Assembly (NCBI GenBank): GCA_003833075.1
Contig: RIAY01000020.1
Coordinates: 1-41,641 of the forward strand
Direction of reading: 5' to 3'
DNA length: 41,641 nt
DNA from: Muribaculaceae bacterium Isolate-036 (Harlan)
GTDB taxonomy: Bacteria > Bacteroidota > Bacteroidia > Bacteroidales > Muribaculaceae
Part shown: positions 22,416 through 32,013 of the stretch, one piece after another
How positions within the stretch are numbered: the stretch's first letter is position 1
Layout of the letters: the number at the start of each line of letters is the position of its first letter
Notes under the pieces: generated by a model
Told to the model about the DNA's origin: nothing
Databases searched by the model: none
The model's input: only the letters and a program-made list of their open reading frames with translations
Program-made: the position numbers and the translations under genes

Positions 22416-22871
22416 TTATTTGCCTTCACATTTCTTGTTGCCGGTGCAGACTTTTTTGCCTGAGCAAGCGTTGCCGCAACCGCTATTTTTGCTTTTGCAG
22501 CATGAGCTGTTGTCTTTCCCGCATTTCTGAGTGCATTTCTGAGTCTTCCCTTTCGTACAAGTGTTGGCATTGGCTTTGGTGCATGCCGGTGTCGCTTTGT
22601 AGCCAATCTTCTCGAACGCCTTGACTATTTTAATTTCGTTGGTTTTGCTTCTGTTGAATTTGACCGATACTCTGTCGCCCGGGGCATTTGCCTCTATTGC
22701 GGATATGCCTTTCTCGAAACGGAGGTTGGTCTTGATTTTGTTCTCACAGTTGACGCATGACATCGCCGGAGAAATCGTGAAGCATACGGTAGTGTCGTTT
22801 GCAGACTTTGCATTCGCGCTGACAGCTATGACAATAGCTGCGAAAATTAAAAGTAAATTCTTCATATTCAT
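22416..22871 (-). CDS. Exported HMA-domain protein with Cys-rich tail
   Basis: A 151-residue protein with a signal peptide (MKNLLLIFAAIVIAVSANA), one heavy-metal-associated domain with the metal site MSCVNCENK (Cys39, Cys42) and a C-terminal tail of about 50 residues rich in Cys and Lys (for example CTKGKTQKCTQKCGKDNSSC). The HMA domain binds soft metals such as copper; the tail could hold several more ions. It lies 113 bases downstream of a TonB-dependent receptor with a His-rich loop, suggesting a joint role in metal handling at the cell envelope. Confidence 0.85.
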   Translation of the reverse strand: MNMKNLLLIFAAIVIAVSANAKSANDTTVCFTISPAMSCVNCENKIKTNLRFEKGISAIEANAPGDRVSVKFNRSKTNEIKIVKAFEKIGYKATPACTKANANTCTKGKTQKCTQKCGKDNSSCCKSKNSGCGNACSGKKVCTGNKKCEGK

Positions 22872-22983
22872 ATTTGTTTGGTTAATTAATAATCTGAACT
22901 CGTCTTGACAATATCATTATTTTAACTTTCGTAAATAAGTCAAGTAGAGTTCTCTGTTTGGATTGACGCGATTCAAACAGTTT

Positions 22984-25065
22984 CTAATACTTTGTAAAAC
23001 TATAACGGAATCCGACGTATACTATTGCCCCGTGAAGAGGTCCCCATATCATTGTCGAATCGAAATCCGGTCCCCATGGATTGTCCGCTCCTATAATCGG
23101 ATTTTTCTGTGTGAAACCGGTAAGGTTCTCGCCGCCGATATATACCGCCCAATGTCTGAAGTTGCGTGTTATCTGTGCGTTGAGTGTGCAATAAGTCTTG
23201 AATTCCGGGTTCCATGAAAGGTTTCCGTCGGTTCGTGCATATGGCTGGGGCATGCGTCCACCTCCGTTTACCGAGAGAGTGGCATCGATTTGCCACAGCC
23301 CCATTCTCGGAGACCAGCTTGCGGTGAAAAGACCTTTTGAGCGGGAGGTTAGCGGACGCAGTTCCATGCCTCTGCCATAGTCTGTGCGGACATCTGTAAG
23401 ACGGTATGCGCCGGTAAACGTCAGGTCCGGGAGTATGCGGGCGGTCAGTTCAGTCTGGAATGTGTGGCTGCGTGATTTCCCGTTGATTGCGTATATATTC
23501 ACTTCATGCGGGTCGTGGTCGAAATTGACGCAGAGCTGGCGGTTGAAGTTCGTGAAATAATACTCTGCGGAAAGAGTGATCCTGCCATTTAAGAATGAAG
23601 GAGTCCATGATGCTCCCGCTCCATAATTCCATGCCGATTCCTGTGGCAGATTGTTCTGGAGCACAATCTTTCGTGAAGAAGCAAGGAGATAGTTGAGTTC
23701 GGCGAGAGGATGAGGTGTTCTGTAACCTTTCCCGGCAGACGCGTTTATGCTCCAGTCGTCATTCGGATTCCACCTTACATGCAGTCGCGGTGTGAACATT
23801 GAAGAGTAACGGGAACTGTAGTCATATCGTATCCCCGCCATTGCGATTAGTCTGGAGTCGAGATTGAGCGTGTATTGGGCATAGGCTCCCGATACAGCTT
23901 CGATCTCTTTAGAGCGTAGCGCGGACTCTGCGACATCGAGGAGGTAATGCTGACGGTAATGGTCATAGTTCAGGCTCAGACCTGCGGAGAGAGAATGCAG
24001 CTCATTCCATTTGCGTTCGAACATTAGCGAAGAATAGACATTTCCCTGGTCAATGTCATAGAATTTCGCTCCATACGCGGAATTTTGGCTGTGGTAGGAG
24101 CCTGATATTATCAGAGCCACATTTCCATCATTTTCTTTATCGAAGATAAAAGCGTTTTTAGTGAATATCTCGCCTCTTCTTGTATTGATGTCTATATTAT
24201 ACATCGGCATTTGCCCGGTGTTCATATCTGCATGACCGCCGTGTCTGTCCTGTCCGCTCACTCTTGATTCGTCAAGATATTTGGCAGCGAGTTGAAAAAC
24301 ATAGTTGTTTGAGAGATAAGCCCATCTGTTCATCAGAGACAACTGTCTTACCTTGGGCATATCCATGAAACCATCGCCGTTGTCATCATGAGATCGGAAG
24401 CTGTTTTCTCCATGAATGAGCAGACCGCCGCTCCATCTCTTTCCGAAATGCATGTTGCCGGCGGCGTTTATCTCTGCTTTGCCGCGGTGGTCGAGATAAC
24501 CGTTTACGGCAAGAGAGGGTTCTGCCTGCGGCTTGCGCATCTCCACGTTAATCTGGCCGCTTATCGATTCATATCCGTTCTTTACGGAGCTGGCACCCTT
24601 GGATACGGAAATAGACTGCATCCATGGTCCGGGGATGTATCCGAGACCAAAAGGTGACGCAGCTCCGCGGAAGGCGGGTATGTTTTCGGTAAGCATCTGC
24701 ACGTATGTGCCGGCGAGTCCGAGCAATCTGATCTGTCGCGCGCCGGTGGCGGCATCTGTGTAGCTTACGTCTACCGAGGGGTTTGTGGTGAAACTTTCCC
24801 CGAGATTGCAACATGCCGCGCGCGTGAGTTCGGCGGCGGTTATCAGTTCTGTATTGCCTGCATTATAGCGCAGTTTGCGGGTTCCGCGTGATTGAACCAC
24901 CACCTCCTGCAATGTCTCCACCTCTGCAATCGAGTCGGGTTCTTCTGCCGCAGCCGCCGATGCGGAGCTCGCCAGCAAGAAGGATATGAATAATCTATTG
25001 ATCAGGCGTCTTTGTTTTAAACCTCGTTTCAGCAAACGTGACTCACAGTGCGTTTTAATAATCAT
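22984..25065 (-). CDS. TonB-dependent outer-membrane receptor
   Basis: A 693-residue receptor: signal region (RLINRLFISFLLASSASAAA), plug domain (about 55-165, from VETLQEVVVQSRGTRKLRYN to VSKGASSVKNGYESISGQIN), and a beta-barrel ending in the aromatic FRYSFTKY. No carboxypeptidase-like N-terminal extension or SusD partner is present, as in metal/cofactor rather than glycan receptors. An extracellular loop contains DRHGGHADMNTGQMPMYN, a His/Met-rich patch. Start ATG 25065 overlaps the bioB stop; an in-frame TTG at 25080 is the alternative. Downstream an HMA protein suggests copper or another metal as substrate; the linkage to bioB leaves biotin as a second hypothesis. Confidence 0.88.
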   Translation of the reverse strand: MIIKTHCESRLLKRGLKQRRLINRLFISFLLASSASAAAAEEPDSIAEVETLQEVVVQSRGTRKLRYNAGNTELITAAELTRAACCNLGESFTTNPSVDVSYTDAATGARQIRLLGLAGTYVQMLTENIPAFRGAASPFGLGYIPGPWMQSISVSKGASSVKNGYESISGQINVEMRKPQAEPSLAVNGYLDHRGKAEINAAGNMHFGKRWSGGLLIHGENSFRSHDDNGDGFMDMPKVRQLSLMNRWAYLSNNYVFQLAAKYLDESRVSGQDRHGGHADMNTGQMPMYNIDINTRRGEIFTKNAFIFDKENDGNVALIISGSYHSQNSAYGAKFYDIDQGNVYSSLMFERKWNELHSLSAGLSLNYDHYRQHYLLDVAESALRSKEIEAVSGAYAQYTLNLDSRLIAMAGIRYDYSSRYSSMFTPRLHVRWNPNDDWSINASAGKGYRTPHPLAELNYLLASSRKIVLQNNLPQESAWNYGAGASWTPSFLNGRITLSAEYYFTNFNRQLCVNFDHDPHEVNIYAINGKSRSHTFQTELTARILPDLTFTGAYRLTDVRTDYGRGMELRPLTSRSKGLFTASWSPRMGLWQIDATLSVNGGGRMPQPYARTDGNLSWNPEFKTYCTLNAQITRNFRHWAVYIGGENLTGFTQKNPIIGADNPWGPDFDSTMIWGPLHGAIVYVGFRYSFTKY

Positions 25066-26023
25066 AACCTCCTTCCTCAATCAGTTTCTTGTCATCAGCG
25101 ACTTTGGAACCGATAGTGGTGAGAAGGTCGCCCATCACACCACCGTTCATGCCGATGCGCAGAGCCTTGAGCTGGGTCTCGCGTGACAGTTTGGCGCGTC
25201 CTCCGGCAAACCTCAGAATCTTGGCGGGATGAATGAAACGGAAGAATGATATTGTGTTCAGCACTTCCTCTTCGGAAATCGGTTCCGCGTTTTCAAGCGG
25301 AGTGCCGGGGATGGGGCAGAGGATATTGATCGGTATCGAATGCGGATTTACCCGCAGAAGTTCAAGAGCAAGCTCTATGCGCTGTAGCCTTGATTCTCCC
25401 ATGCCTATTATTCCACCACTGCAAACTTCAAATCCCACCTCGCGGGCAAGTTCGATTGTCTTGATTTTGTCTTCCACGGTGTGGGTTGTGCAGAGTTGTG
25501 AGAAATAGGAGGGAGCAGCCTCAAGATTGCAGTGATAGCGGGTAACTCCTGAATCATACAGTTTTTTAAGTTCATCTTTGTCAAGCAATCCCATGGAGGC
25601 GCAAAGATGCATCCCCCCCTTATCGTGGAGTTCACGGTAATATCCGCATACAGTGTCAAGGTCTTTGCCACACATCTTCCTTCCGCTTGTGACCAGAGAG
25701 AATCTCTTGATTCCGGCTTTTCTGTTAAGCTCGGCGGTTTTCATGCATTCCTCATGACTTACCAGTGGATATGTGTCGATTCTGGTTTTGTAATGGGCGG
25801 ATTGGGCGCACCATTTGCAATTTTCAGGGCATTTGCCCGAACGGGCGTTGATTATGGAGCAGGAATCGAATGTCTTGTCACAAAGTGCTTTTGTGATTTC
25901 TTCAGCCGCGTTCCATAGATCATCCTGCATATGTGGTTCTACATCGCAGAGGGAGAGAGCTTCCTCCCGCGAAAGGAGATTGCCGCTCAAGATTTTGTCT
26001 TTCAGGCTTTTTATATCAATCAT
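25055..26023 (-). CDS. bioB: Biotin synthase
   Basis: A 322-residue radical SAM enzyme that inserts sulfur into dethiobiotin. The [4Fe-4S] motif CPENCKWC is at about residues 65-72; further family marks are SCSIINARSGKC, HYKTRIDTYP, YHCNLEA, GGIIGMGES, CPIPGTPL and FAGGRAKL. Start ATG 26023 is taken instead of the longer frame at 26053 because a promoter lies at 26050-26083 on this strand. The last codons overlap the TonB receptor start, so both are cotranscribed. Confidence 0.95.
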   Translation of the reverse strand: MIDIKSLKDKILSGNLLSREEALSLCDVEPHMQDDLWNAAEEITKALCDKTFDSCSIINARSGKCPENCKWCAQSAHYKTRIDTYPLVSHEECMKTAELNRKAGIKRFSLVTSGRKMCGKDLDTVCGYYRELHDKGGMHLCASMGLLDKDELKKLYDSGVTRYHCNLEAAPSYFSQLCTTHTVEDKIKTIELAREVGFEVCSGGIIGMGESRLQRIELALELLRVNPHSIPINILCPIPGTPLENAEPISEEEVLNTISFFRFIHPAKILRFAGGRAKLSRETQLKALRIGMNGGVMGDLLTTIGSKVADDKKLIEEGGYDY

Positions 26024-26049
26024 TGTAAAATCGTTTCGTAAATAATATT

Positions 26050-26083
26050 GCAAATATAACGAATTTTTATTTAGCCTGCCAAA
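26050..26083 (-). promoter_or_regulatory. bioB promoter
   Basis: Minus strand: TTTG (26080-26083), 21 bases, TATATTTGC (26050-26058). It fixes the bioB start at 26023 and is back-to-back with the lrgA promoter. Confidence 0.7.
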
Positions 26084-26125
26084 ATATTTTGCATCAGATT
26101 CGACCGGATAATAGGTATAATTTGT

Positions 26126-26134
26126 TAAATTTGC
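26126..26134 (+). promoter_or_regulatory. Possible -7 element of lrgAB
   Basis: TAAATTTGC fits the -7 consensus 24 bases before the lrgA start; no good TTTG is seen at the expected -33 distance. Confidence 0.45.
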
Positions 26135-26157
26135 CGTGAAAATGATAAAAGATATTT

Positions 26158-26511
26158 ATGGCAAAACAATTCGGAATAATTTTCGCCTGTCTTCTTGCCG
26201 GCGAATTGATTGCGATGATTCCCGGCGTCTCCATTCCCGGAAGTATAATAGGCATGCTCGTTCTTACAGTTCTTTTGGAGCGAAAAGTGGTGAAACCGGA
26301 TTCTATAGCTCCGCTCTGTCGCTTTCTGATAAAGAACATGGCTTTTTTCTTTGTGCCGCCGGGAGTGGCTCTTATGCTTTATTTCGATATAATTGCTGCG
26401 GAGTGGATACCCATAACGGTGGCAACAGTAGTGAGTATCTTCCTTGTGATAGTGGTTACAGGACGGCTTCACCAGTTCATGCACAGACGGATTAAACGTA
26501 ATTCCAAATAA
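26158..26511 (+). CDS. lrgA: LrgA/CidA holin-like protein
   Basis: A 117-residue membrane protein with about four helices (for example FGIIFACLLAGELIAMIPGV, SIIGMLVLTVLLE, FFFVPPGVALMLYF, VATVVSIFLVIVVTG) and the family motif IPGSIIGMLVL. LrgA proteins form small membrane pores with LrgB and affect murein hydrolase activity, cell lysis or export of small metabolites such as pyruvate. LrgB follows after 23 bases. Confidence 0.9.
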   Translation: MAKQFGIIFACLLAGELIAMIPGVSIPGSIIGMLVLTVLLERKVVKPDSIAPLCRFLIKNMAFFFVPPGVALMLYFDIIAAEWIPITVATVVSIFLVIVVTGRLHQFMHRRIKRNSK

Positions 26512-26534
26512 ACACACGGAAAAGATATATTCAT

Positions 26535-27242
26535 ATGGATATTGCACTTATAATCAGAAGCGAATTGTTTCTTATCACATTGACATTCCTTCTCTTTGGA
26601 GTCTTTTCTTGGATTCAGAAGAAAAGCGGAATCGCGTTGCTGAATCCGATGATATTCACCATAGCGAGTCTGATTGGTTTCCTTAAACTCACAGGTATCT
26701 CATACGGCGAGTATTATGAAAGCGGACGCATGATTGAATTCTGGCTGAAGCCAGCAATTGTAGCATTGGCATTGCCTCTTTACAATGAGCTGAAACATAT
26801 CAGGAGCCAGTTTATACCGCTTCTTGTGGCAGAACTGACCGGTTGTGTCGTGGGAATTGTCTCGGTGGTGCTGATCGCATCTTGGCTTGGTGCGAGCGAG
26901 GAGGTTATCCGGTCTCTGGCTCCGAAATCGGTGTCAACGCCTATCGCCATAGAAATCTCCCGGCAGATAGGGGGTATTCCGGCTCTGACTTCCGCGATAG
27001 TAGTTATTGTTGGTATGATCGGCGCAGTGGTCGGGCTCAAGATGATGTCGTGGGGAAATGTGAAGGCTCCGGTGTCCAAAAGCCTGAGCATGGGGACTGC
27101 GGCGCATGTGATAGGCACGAGCAGAATCAGCGAATATGGCGAACGGTATGGAGCCTACGCAACTTTAGGACTTATAATAAACGGAATTCTCACCGCATTC
27201 CTTGCCGGACCCATTACGGATCTGATACTCGGTTTCAAGTGA
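26535..27242 (+). CDS. lrgB: LrgB family membrane protein
   Basis: A 235-residue integral membrane protein of the LrgB/CidB family, with repeated hydrophobic helices and the conserved LAPKSVSTPIAIEISRQIGG and GTAAHVIGTSRISEYG segments. It acts with LrgA in the inner membrane. Length is normal. Confidence 0.93.
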   Translation: MDIALIIRSELFLITLTFLLFGVFSWIQKKSGIALLNPMIFTIASLIGFLKLTGISYGEYYESGRMIEFWLKPAIVALALPLYNELKHIRSQFIPLLVAELTGCVVGIVSVVLIASWLGASEEVIRSLAPKSVSTPIAIEISRQIGGIPALTSAIVVIVGMIGAVVGLKMMSWGNVKAPVSKSLSMGTAAHVIGTSRISEYGERYGAYATLGLIINGILTAFLAGPITDLILGFK

Positions 27243-27306
27243 TGGGCCAGAGTGCGCGGGCGTTCTTTTTTAGATGTGGCGGTGATAAATCCGTTCTCTG
27301 AATCAA

Positions 27307-28665
27307 TCATAGGCTCTTTATGAATTCCGCTATGTCGGAAAGAACATCGGGTGAGATTGTTTCTTCTATTTCCGCATATTCTGTCAGGTCTCCCGTTTTC
27401 GCGTGTTGCATGGGATGGTTCAGGTCAGGATAGACGCGGATATCAGCTTTGGGGGCAAGACGGCGTGCCGGTGTCTCGTTGAGCGATGGAGGCACCTGTG
27501 TGTCTTTTGCTCCGTAAAGAAGCAGCAAGGGCACTTTTGTCTTGCCTAAGGTCTCTTGTGGATTTATCGTTATGAAAGTGTCTATCCAGGGTTTAGGCTC
27601 GCTGAAATTCTTCATCAAAGCCTCAGACAATTCCTTGTATACAGGCTTGGCTCCCCATCCGGTACAGAAAATCTCCATTTCATCGGATGTTATCTTTTTT
27701 CCCGGGTTGTCGATTTTATATTGCAGAAGCTTGCCGAGAGCCTTGATGTATTCATCAGTCATGTCTTGAGGCATTCCGGATTTTTCCATCACACGTCGGT
27801 TCTGATACAGCAGGATACTGTCTGCCCTGACAGCCGGAGCACCCATTGTGACTATGAAATCGGGGGCGTTTTTGCGTGCGCCGAGAATGAAGGCTATCAT
27901 TCCTCCTTCGCTGTGTCCGAGAATGCCGACCTTTGAAAAACGTTTGCCTGAGCGGGCATGACTGATTGCAGCTGCCGCATCCGAGGCGTTGTCGTAAGTG
28001 GTTGCCGTCGCAGGGTCTCCTGTCGATTCGGCAAATCCTCTGTCGTCATATCTAAGCGAAGCGATGCCATTGCGGGCAAGGTAGTCGGCGATTACAGCAA
28101 AGGGCTTGTGCCCGAACAGTTCCTCGTCTCTGTTCTGCAGCCCGCTTCCGCTGACCATCACTACAAGAGGAGTCTTTCGGTCTGCATTTTCCGGCAGCGT
28201 CAGAGTGGCGGCAAGCGTCACGTCTTTACACTCCGGATTGGTGATGCAAATGTCTTCCGTTGTGTAGGGGAATGGTGGCTGCGGTGTCTGGGGGCGGTTT
28301 CTGACAACCTCTCCCGGTGTGAGTTCGAGAGGTATGCTCAGACCTCCCTGGCGGAAAGTGCCGGTCAGGATGTTGTTCTTTACGCATCCTGTGTAGTTCA
28401 TTCCGATGCGGGGAATGGAGAAGGAAACAGAATCGTTCGACAGATGACTGACTTCCGCCTCTATCCCGTATGCTCCCTGGTCCGGAGAGTCCATCGTGAT
28501 CACATGTGGTTTTGACTGCGGATCCGGGATATGGAAAGCGAGACGCATCTTTACCTGTGGGGTAACCTGAAGCGTGCCGTTCCAGATTCCTTTAATGTCT
28601 GCAAACGAAGTGCTGAAAAGACCGCATATCGCAGTCAGTGCCATAATCGGTTTGTGGAGTTTCAT
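27307..28665 (-). CDS. Secreted alpha/beta hydrolase
   Basis: A 452-residue exported hydrolase. After a signal peptide (MKLHKPIMALTAICGLFSTS) comes a small beta-rich domain (about 25-120, GIWNGTLQV) and then the alpha/beta fold. The oxyanion region is VMVSGSGLQNRD, the nucleophile Ser252 lies in GHSEGG, the acid is in LYGAKDTQVPP and the His in YPDLNHPMQH. It resembles esterase/acyl-hydrolases of Bacteroides glycan loci; the substrate is unknown. It is convergent with lrgB. A -7-like CAAATTTA (28686-28693, minus strand) lies upstream. Confidence 0.9.
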   Translation of the reverse strand: MKLHKPIMALTAICGLFSTSFADIKGIWNGTLQVTPQVKMRLAFHIPDPQSKPHVITMDSPDQGAYGIEAEVSHLSNDSVSFSIPRIGMNYTGCVKNNILTGTFRQGGLSIPLELTPGEVVRNRPQTPQPPFPYTTEDICITNPECKDVTLAATLTLPENADRKTPLVVMVSGSGLQNRDEELFGHKPFAVIADYLARNGIASLRYDDRGFAESTGDPATATTYDNASDAAAAISHARSGKRFSKVGILGHSEGGMIAFILGARKNAPDFIVTMGAPAVRADSILLYQNRRVMEKSGMPQDMTDEYIKALGKLLQYKIDNPGKKITSDEMEIFCTGWGAKPVYKELSEALMKNFSEPKPWIDTFITINPQETLGKTKVPLLLLYGAKDTQVPPSLNETPARRLAPKADIRVYPDLNHPMQHAKTGDLTEYAEIEETISPDVLSDIAEFIKSL

Positions 28666-28776
28666 GTGCTGTGATGTTTGGATTACAAATTTACAAATAA
28701 AATTTGAGAAACCATTGTCTCTTGTGGTTTGTTTTAATTCCGATTAACGGGTATTTATCTCGAAAGCATAGAAGTT

Positions 28777-29748
28777 ATGATTATGAATGAGGCTGTGTCC
28801 AACAAACTGAAACATTTCTGGAAAGTTGTGTCGAATGTAAGACCTATTGTATGGATATGTCTGTATATCTGTCTTATGCCGCTTTTTGCGCTTGTGTATT
28901 ATCTGATGCCAGACGGGCAGTTCAGGATTCCGCAGGATGCCGGCACCGATTTCGGGTCATGGCTTTATTACAGTATCGTGACCATCACCACTCTCGGTTT
29001 CGGCGATTATACACCCGCCCACGGATGGGCGCAGGCAGTCACGGCAATAGAGGTTATGTGCGGTTTGATTTTTCTCGGCTTTTTCCTTAATTCAGTTGGT
29101 TCCATGAAATCAGAGATAGATGTGGAGTCTGAGATTGAAAAGCAACGGAGAGTGCATAAATCATCGGAATATGAGAAACTTATGAAGAATATACCGGTGC
29201 TGCTGCATAAACTCAATCTATATCTTTCTTTCTGTTACGCCGTTACAACTCCTTTGTCAAGAAGGGGAGAAGGCGGGGAATATAATCCTGATTTCAGTTT
29301 CAACGATATGCATGACCTTTATCTTCCTTCAGGGATTCCTACAGACCACTCATCGCGTGCGGCTGTGGAGGGGTTGATGGCATGTGCGTCGGCTACAAGC
29401 CTTTATCTTGATTCCTTACAGTCGAGGGTAGACCTTACATTGTGGCCTGAACTTCTTGAGGACAGTTTTGGTTTTGTTGCCGCATGTCAGATGTTTGTTT
29501 CGGGAGATTTATTGAAAGACTGGCCGGAAAGAGAACTGCATAAATCATCGATGCATACTTTGGATGATGCCGTAAGGAAAATATCGGATGATATTAAATC
29601 ATGGAGCGGACCTGCGGAGTCTGGTAAACGGCTTGATATGGCACCTGCTGTCGAACTCTTTCATTTTATCAAAGAAACCGGAAAGCTGGCGCGCGACATA
29701 GAACTGTCTGCAACGCGTGTCGCATCTTCCCCTGCGATCTCCAATTGA
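28777..29748 (+). CDS. Two-helix potassium channel protein
   Basis: A 323-residue protein with a transmembrane helix (PIVWICLYICLMPLFALVYYLM), a pore loop with selectivity filter TLGFGD (about 72-77) and a second helix (AIEVMCGLIFLGFFLNSVGS). This is the Ion_trans_2 fold; four subunits should form a K+ pore. The C-terminal 200 residues are cytoplasmic, begin with a charged coiled-coil-like helix (EIDVESEIEKQRRVHKSSEY) and do not show an RCK nucleotide-binding motif, so the gating signal is unknown. Confidence 0.85.
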   Translation: MIMNEAVSNKLKHFWKVVSNVRPIVWICLYICLMPLFALVYYLMPDGQFRIPQDAGTDFGSWLYYSIVTITTLGFGDYTPAHGWAQAVTAIEVMCGLIFLGFFLNSVGSMKSEIDVESEIEKQRRVHKSSEYEKLMKNIPVLLHKLNLYLSFCYAVTTPLSRRGEGGEYNPDFSFNDMHDLYLPSGIPTDHSSRAAVEGLMACASATSLYLDSLQSRVDLTLWPELLEDSFGFVAACQMFVSGDLLKDWPERELHKSSMHTLDDAVRKISDDIKSWSGPAESGKRLDMAPAVELFHFIKETGKLARDIELSATRVASSPAISN

Positions 29749-29848
29749 CTTTTAGCTTAAGAAAAAATTAGTCAATACGAGTTCACTCTAAAGGATTTGA
29801 CATAAACCTGCAATACGGGGAAAGCGTTTAAATATAAAATGAATAGAT

Positions 29849-30868
29849 GTGATAGGAGTAGTTAGAACCATATTGATTGATTTGTGCGTCGTTTGTTCGT
29901 GTCTGATATTGTCAGGCTGCAGTTGGATATATGACAATCATTATTGTTGTGAAATCAACGAGGAGGAAGGTTCCTTTGATGTTTTCAGCGACTGGCATGA
30001 ATGTCCTGATGCCGATCCTGCGGGTATGGCTTATATGTTTTTTCCCGTTTCGGGAGGAGAGCCGTGGCGTTTCGATTTCCCTAAGAAAGATGGCGGTCCG
30101 TTGATGCTTCCTGACGGAGTGTTTCATGTTCTTTCATTTAATGATGACACTTCACGGGTGTTATTCGGAAGTGAAGGAGATTATTCCAAGTTTTATTGTT
30201 ATTGCAGGGAAACAGGACTTTACAATGGTCTTTTAACTGCCGGTCCGGGAGAGGTGATAGGTGCTGCAGTCACGGAAGAGGGCGAGAAGGTGATGGAAGC
30301 ACCTGATGAGATGTGGGGAGAATGCGTGGAATGGTTTTCTCTTGAAGCAAGCGGTGTGGAACTCCGCAGGAAAGAAGATGATCCGGAAATCAGCTATAGT
30401 GACCGTATACTTTTTATTTATCCTCATTTGCTGACACCCCGCTATAGTTATGTCGTCTCGGATATCAGAAATCTTTCGGGAGTGGCTCGTATGTGCGCCT
30501 CGTTAAGCGGGATGTCACCGAGTCTTGAATTGGCGACAGAAGAGCCTTCCGGAGAACATGTTACTTTACCGCTTGCCGCTGAGAGGAGCGGAGATGGAGA
30601 GGTGTCGGGTTCAATTTATACATTTGGTCCGGCTGCGGATGAAGATACGGCACATAAACTTACGCTTTATTTCTGGCTTGTAGATGGCAATAAATTCAAA
30701 TATGAATTTGATGTGTCTCGCCAGATTCTGGAAGCTCCTGATAAAATGGATGTTATTCTCAAAGTAGGAGGGATTGAACTGCCGGAGTCCGGTCCTCCTG
30801 CCGGTGACGGAGCTTTTGATGTTACTGTAGACGGGTGGAATACGTATATCATCGATATCAATTCCTGA
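29849..30868 (+). CDS. DUF5119-type lipoprotein
   Basis: A 339-residue lipoprotein. The start is GTG 29849; no in-frame ATG gives the signal peptide. The signal ends in LILSGC (lipobox, Cys24). The body contains the DUF5119 hallmarks (PVSGGEPWRFDFP, FHVLSFNDDTSRVLF, PHLLTPRYSYVV, SGSIYTFGP, and a C-terminal FDVTVDGWNTYIIDI). Such proteins accompany Mfa/Fim-type fimbrial genes in Bacteroidales, as here with fimbrillin 27 bases downstream. Probably a surface-anchored fimbrial accessory or tip component. Confidence 0.8.
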   Translation: MIGVVRTILIDLCVVCSCLILSGCSWIYDNHYCCEINEEEGSFDVFSDWHECPDADPAGMAYMFFPVSGGEPWRFDFPKKDGGPLMLPDGVFHVLSFNDDTSRVLFGSEGDYSKFYCYCRETGLYNGLLTAGPGEVIGAAVTEEGEKVMEAPDEMWGECVEWFSLEASGVELRRKEDDPEISYSDRILFIYPHLLTPRYSYVVSDIRNLSGVARMCASLSGMSPSLELATEEPSGEHVTLPLAAERSGDGEVSGSIYTFGPAADEDTAHKLTLYFWLVDGNKFKYEFDVSRQILEAPDKMDVILKVGGIELPESGPPAGDGAFDVTVDGWNTYIIDINS

Positions 30869-30895
30869 ATAAAAAAATTATAATAATACACTACT

Positions 30896-31927
30896 ATGAA
30901 AACACTGTATGTAATTTTAGCATCGATTGTCGGTACGGGAATGATTACCTCTTGTTCAGACAATGAACCGGTTGTTGAGCGGGACACGGGAAATGCAATC
31001 AGTTTTGGCGCGCTTGTGCCGAATACCACGCGGTCTGCCGCTACTACAACTTCCACGATAAATAGTTTTCAGGTTTATGCCTTTACGGCTGGTAAACCAT
31101 ATATGGAGAATGTGACAGTGAACCGAGACGGCGCGACATGGTCATATTCCCCAATTATGTATTGGCCCGAGACTCCTGTCAATTTCTACGCATATAGTCC
31201 GGATATATCAAACTCACCAGATGTCGAATCTTCCGGGCTGAATTCAATTGTCAATTATAACAATCAGGGCTCCACAGACTTCCTGTATGCCGTGACTGTA
31301 GGACAAGTTGCCAAATCTACACCGGTGATGATGAATTTCCGTCATGCGATGTCGAAGGTCAATGTCAGGTTGAGCAGTTCAAATTCAGCAATCAGGGTAA
31401 CAGTGAATCATATCTCGTTGCTTAACGTAAATCACAAGGGATCTTTCACCTTTCCGTCTGTCTCTACTGCCGCCGGTTCGCAACAAGGCGTCGGAAGTTG
31501 GAGTAATCTGAATTCACCTCTCGACATTCTTATTTTCTATGCATTGTCACCAGAGGATGCACTGACCTTGACAAGCACACCGGTGGATGTTACTGAAAAC
31601 AATCTTAATATTGATTATATGTTGCCTCAGCCGCTGACTACAGTGGATTTCAACGGAAGCGAATTCACAGGAAATGCAATTCAGGTTGATTGTGAGATTT
31701 TTGATGCCGCGTCAGGTGCTAAAATCTGGCCTCGCCAAGACACTCCTGATTATCTGCTTGTGCCGCAGAGTTCGTGTGGCAGGCTCATATATCCTCTGAC
31801 AACCGCTACTCTTACTGAATGGAAAACAGGTTGCTCGTATATCTATAATATAAAGATTGACAATCCGAACGTGCTTAAGCCTATCGACTTCAACGTTACC
31901 GTGGATGAATTCAATATCGACAATTGA
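30896..31927 (+). CDS. Fimbrillin-family lipoprotein
   Basis: A 343-residue protein with signal peptide and lipobox (IVGTGMITSC, Cys20), then the Mfa-like/FimA fold marks: NAISFGALVPNTTRSAAT, FQVYAFTAGKPYMENVTV, YSPIMYWPETPVNFYAYSPD, FRHAMSKVNVRLSS. The C-terminus reads LTEWKTGCSYIYNIKIDN and FNVTVDEFNID. The TR in TTRSA may be a gingipain-like maturation point as in other fimbrillins. It forms a two-gene unit with the DUF5119 lipoprotein and ends before a terminator. No usher or minor tip genes follow. Confidence 0.88.
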   Translation: MKTLYVILASIVGTGMITSCSDNEPVVERDTGNAISFGALVPNTTRSAATTTSTINSFQVYAFTAGKPYMENVTVNRDGATWSYSPIMYWPETPVNFYAYSPDISNSPDVESSGLNSIVNYNNQGSTDFLYAVTVGQVAKSTPVMMNFRHAMSKVNVRLSSSNSAIRVTVNHISLLNVNHKGSFTFPSVSTAAGSQQGVGSWSNLNSPLDILIFYALSPEDALTLTSTPVDVTENNLNIDYMLPQPLTTVDFNGSEFTGNAIQVDCEIFDAASGAKIWPRQDTPDYLLVPQSSCGRLIYPLTTATLTEWKTGCSYIYNIKIDNPNVLKPIDFNVTVDEFNIDN

Positions 31928-31953
31928 CAGTTGTCATCTGAAGTGTGCAAACC

Positions 31954-31998
31954 GACAGACGGCTCCGGAAGAATCTATCCGGAACCGTCTGTCTCTTT
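31954..31998 (+). terminator. Terminator after the fimbrillin gene
   Basis: GACAGACGGCTCCGGA and TCCGGAACCGTCTGTC form a 16-bp stem (one G-T pair) with an 8-base loop, followed by TCTTTTA. It also lies before the end of the convergent phosphatase gene. Confidence 0.8.
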
Positions 31999-32013
31999 TA
32001 TTTGTTTGTACTT

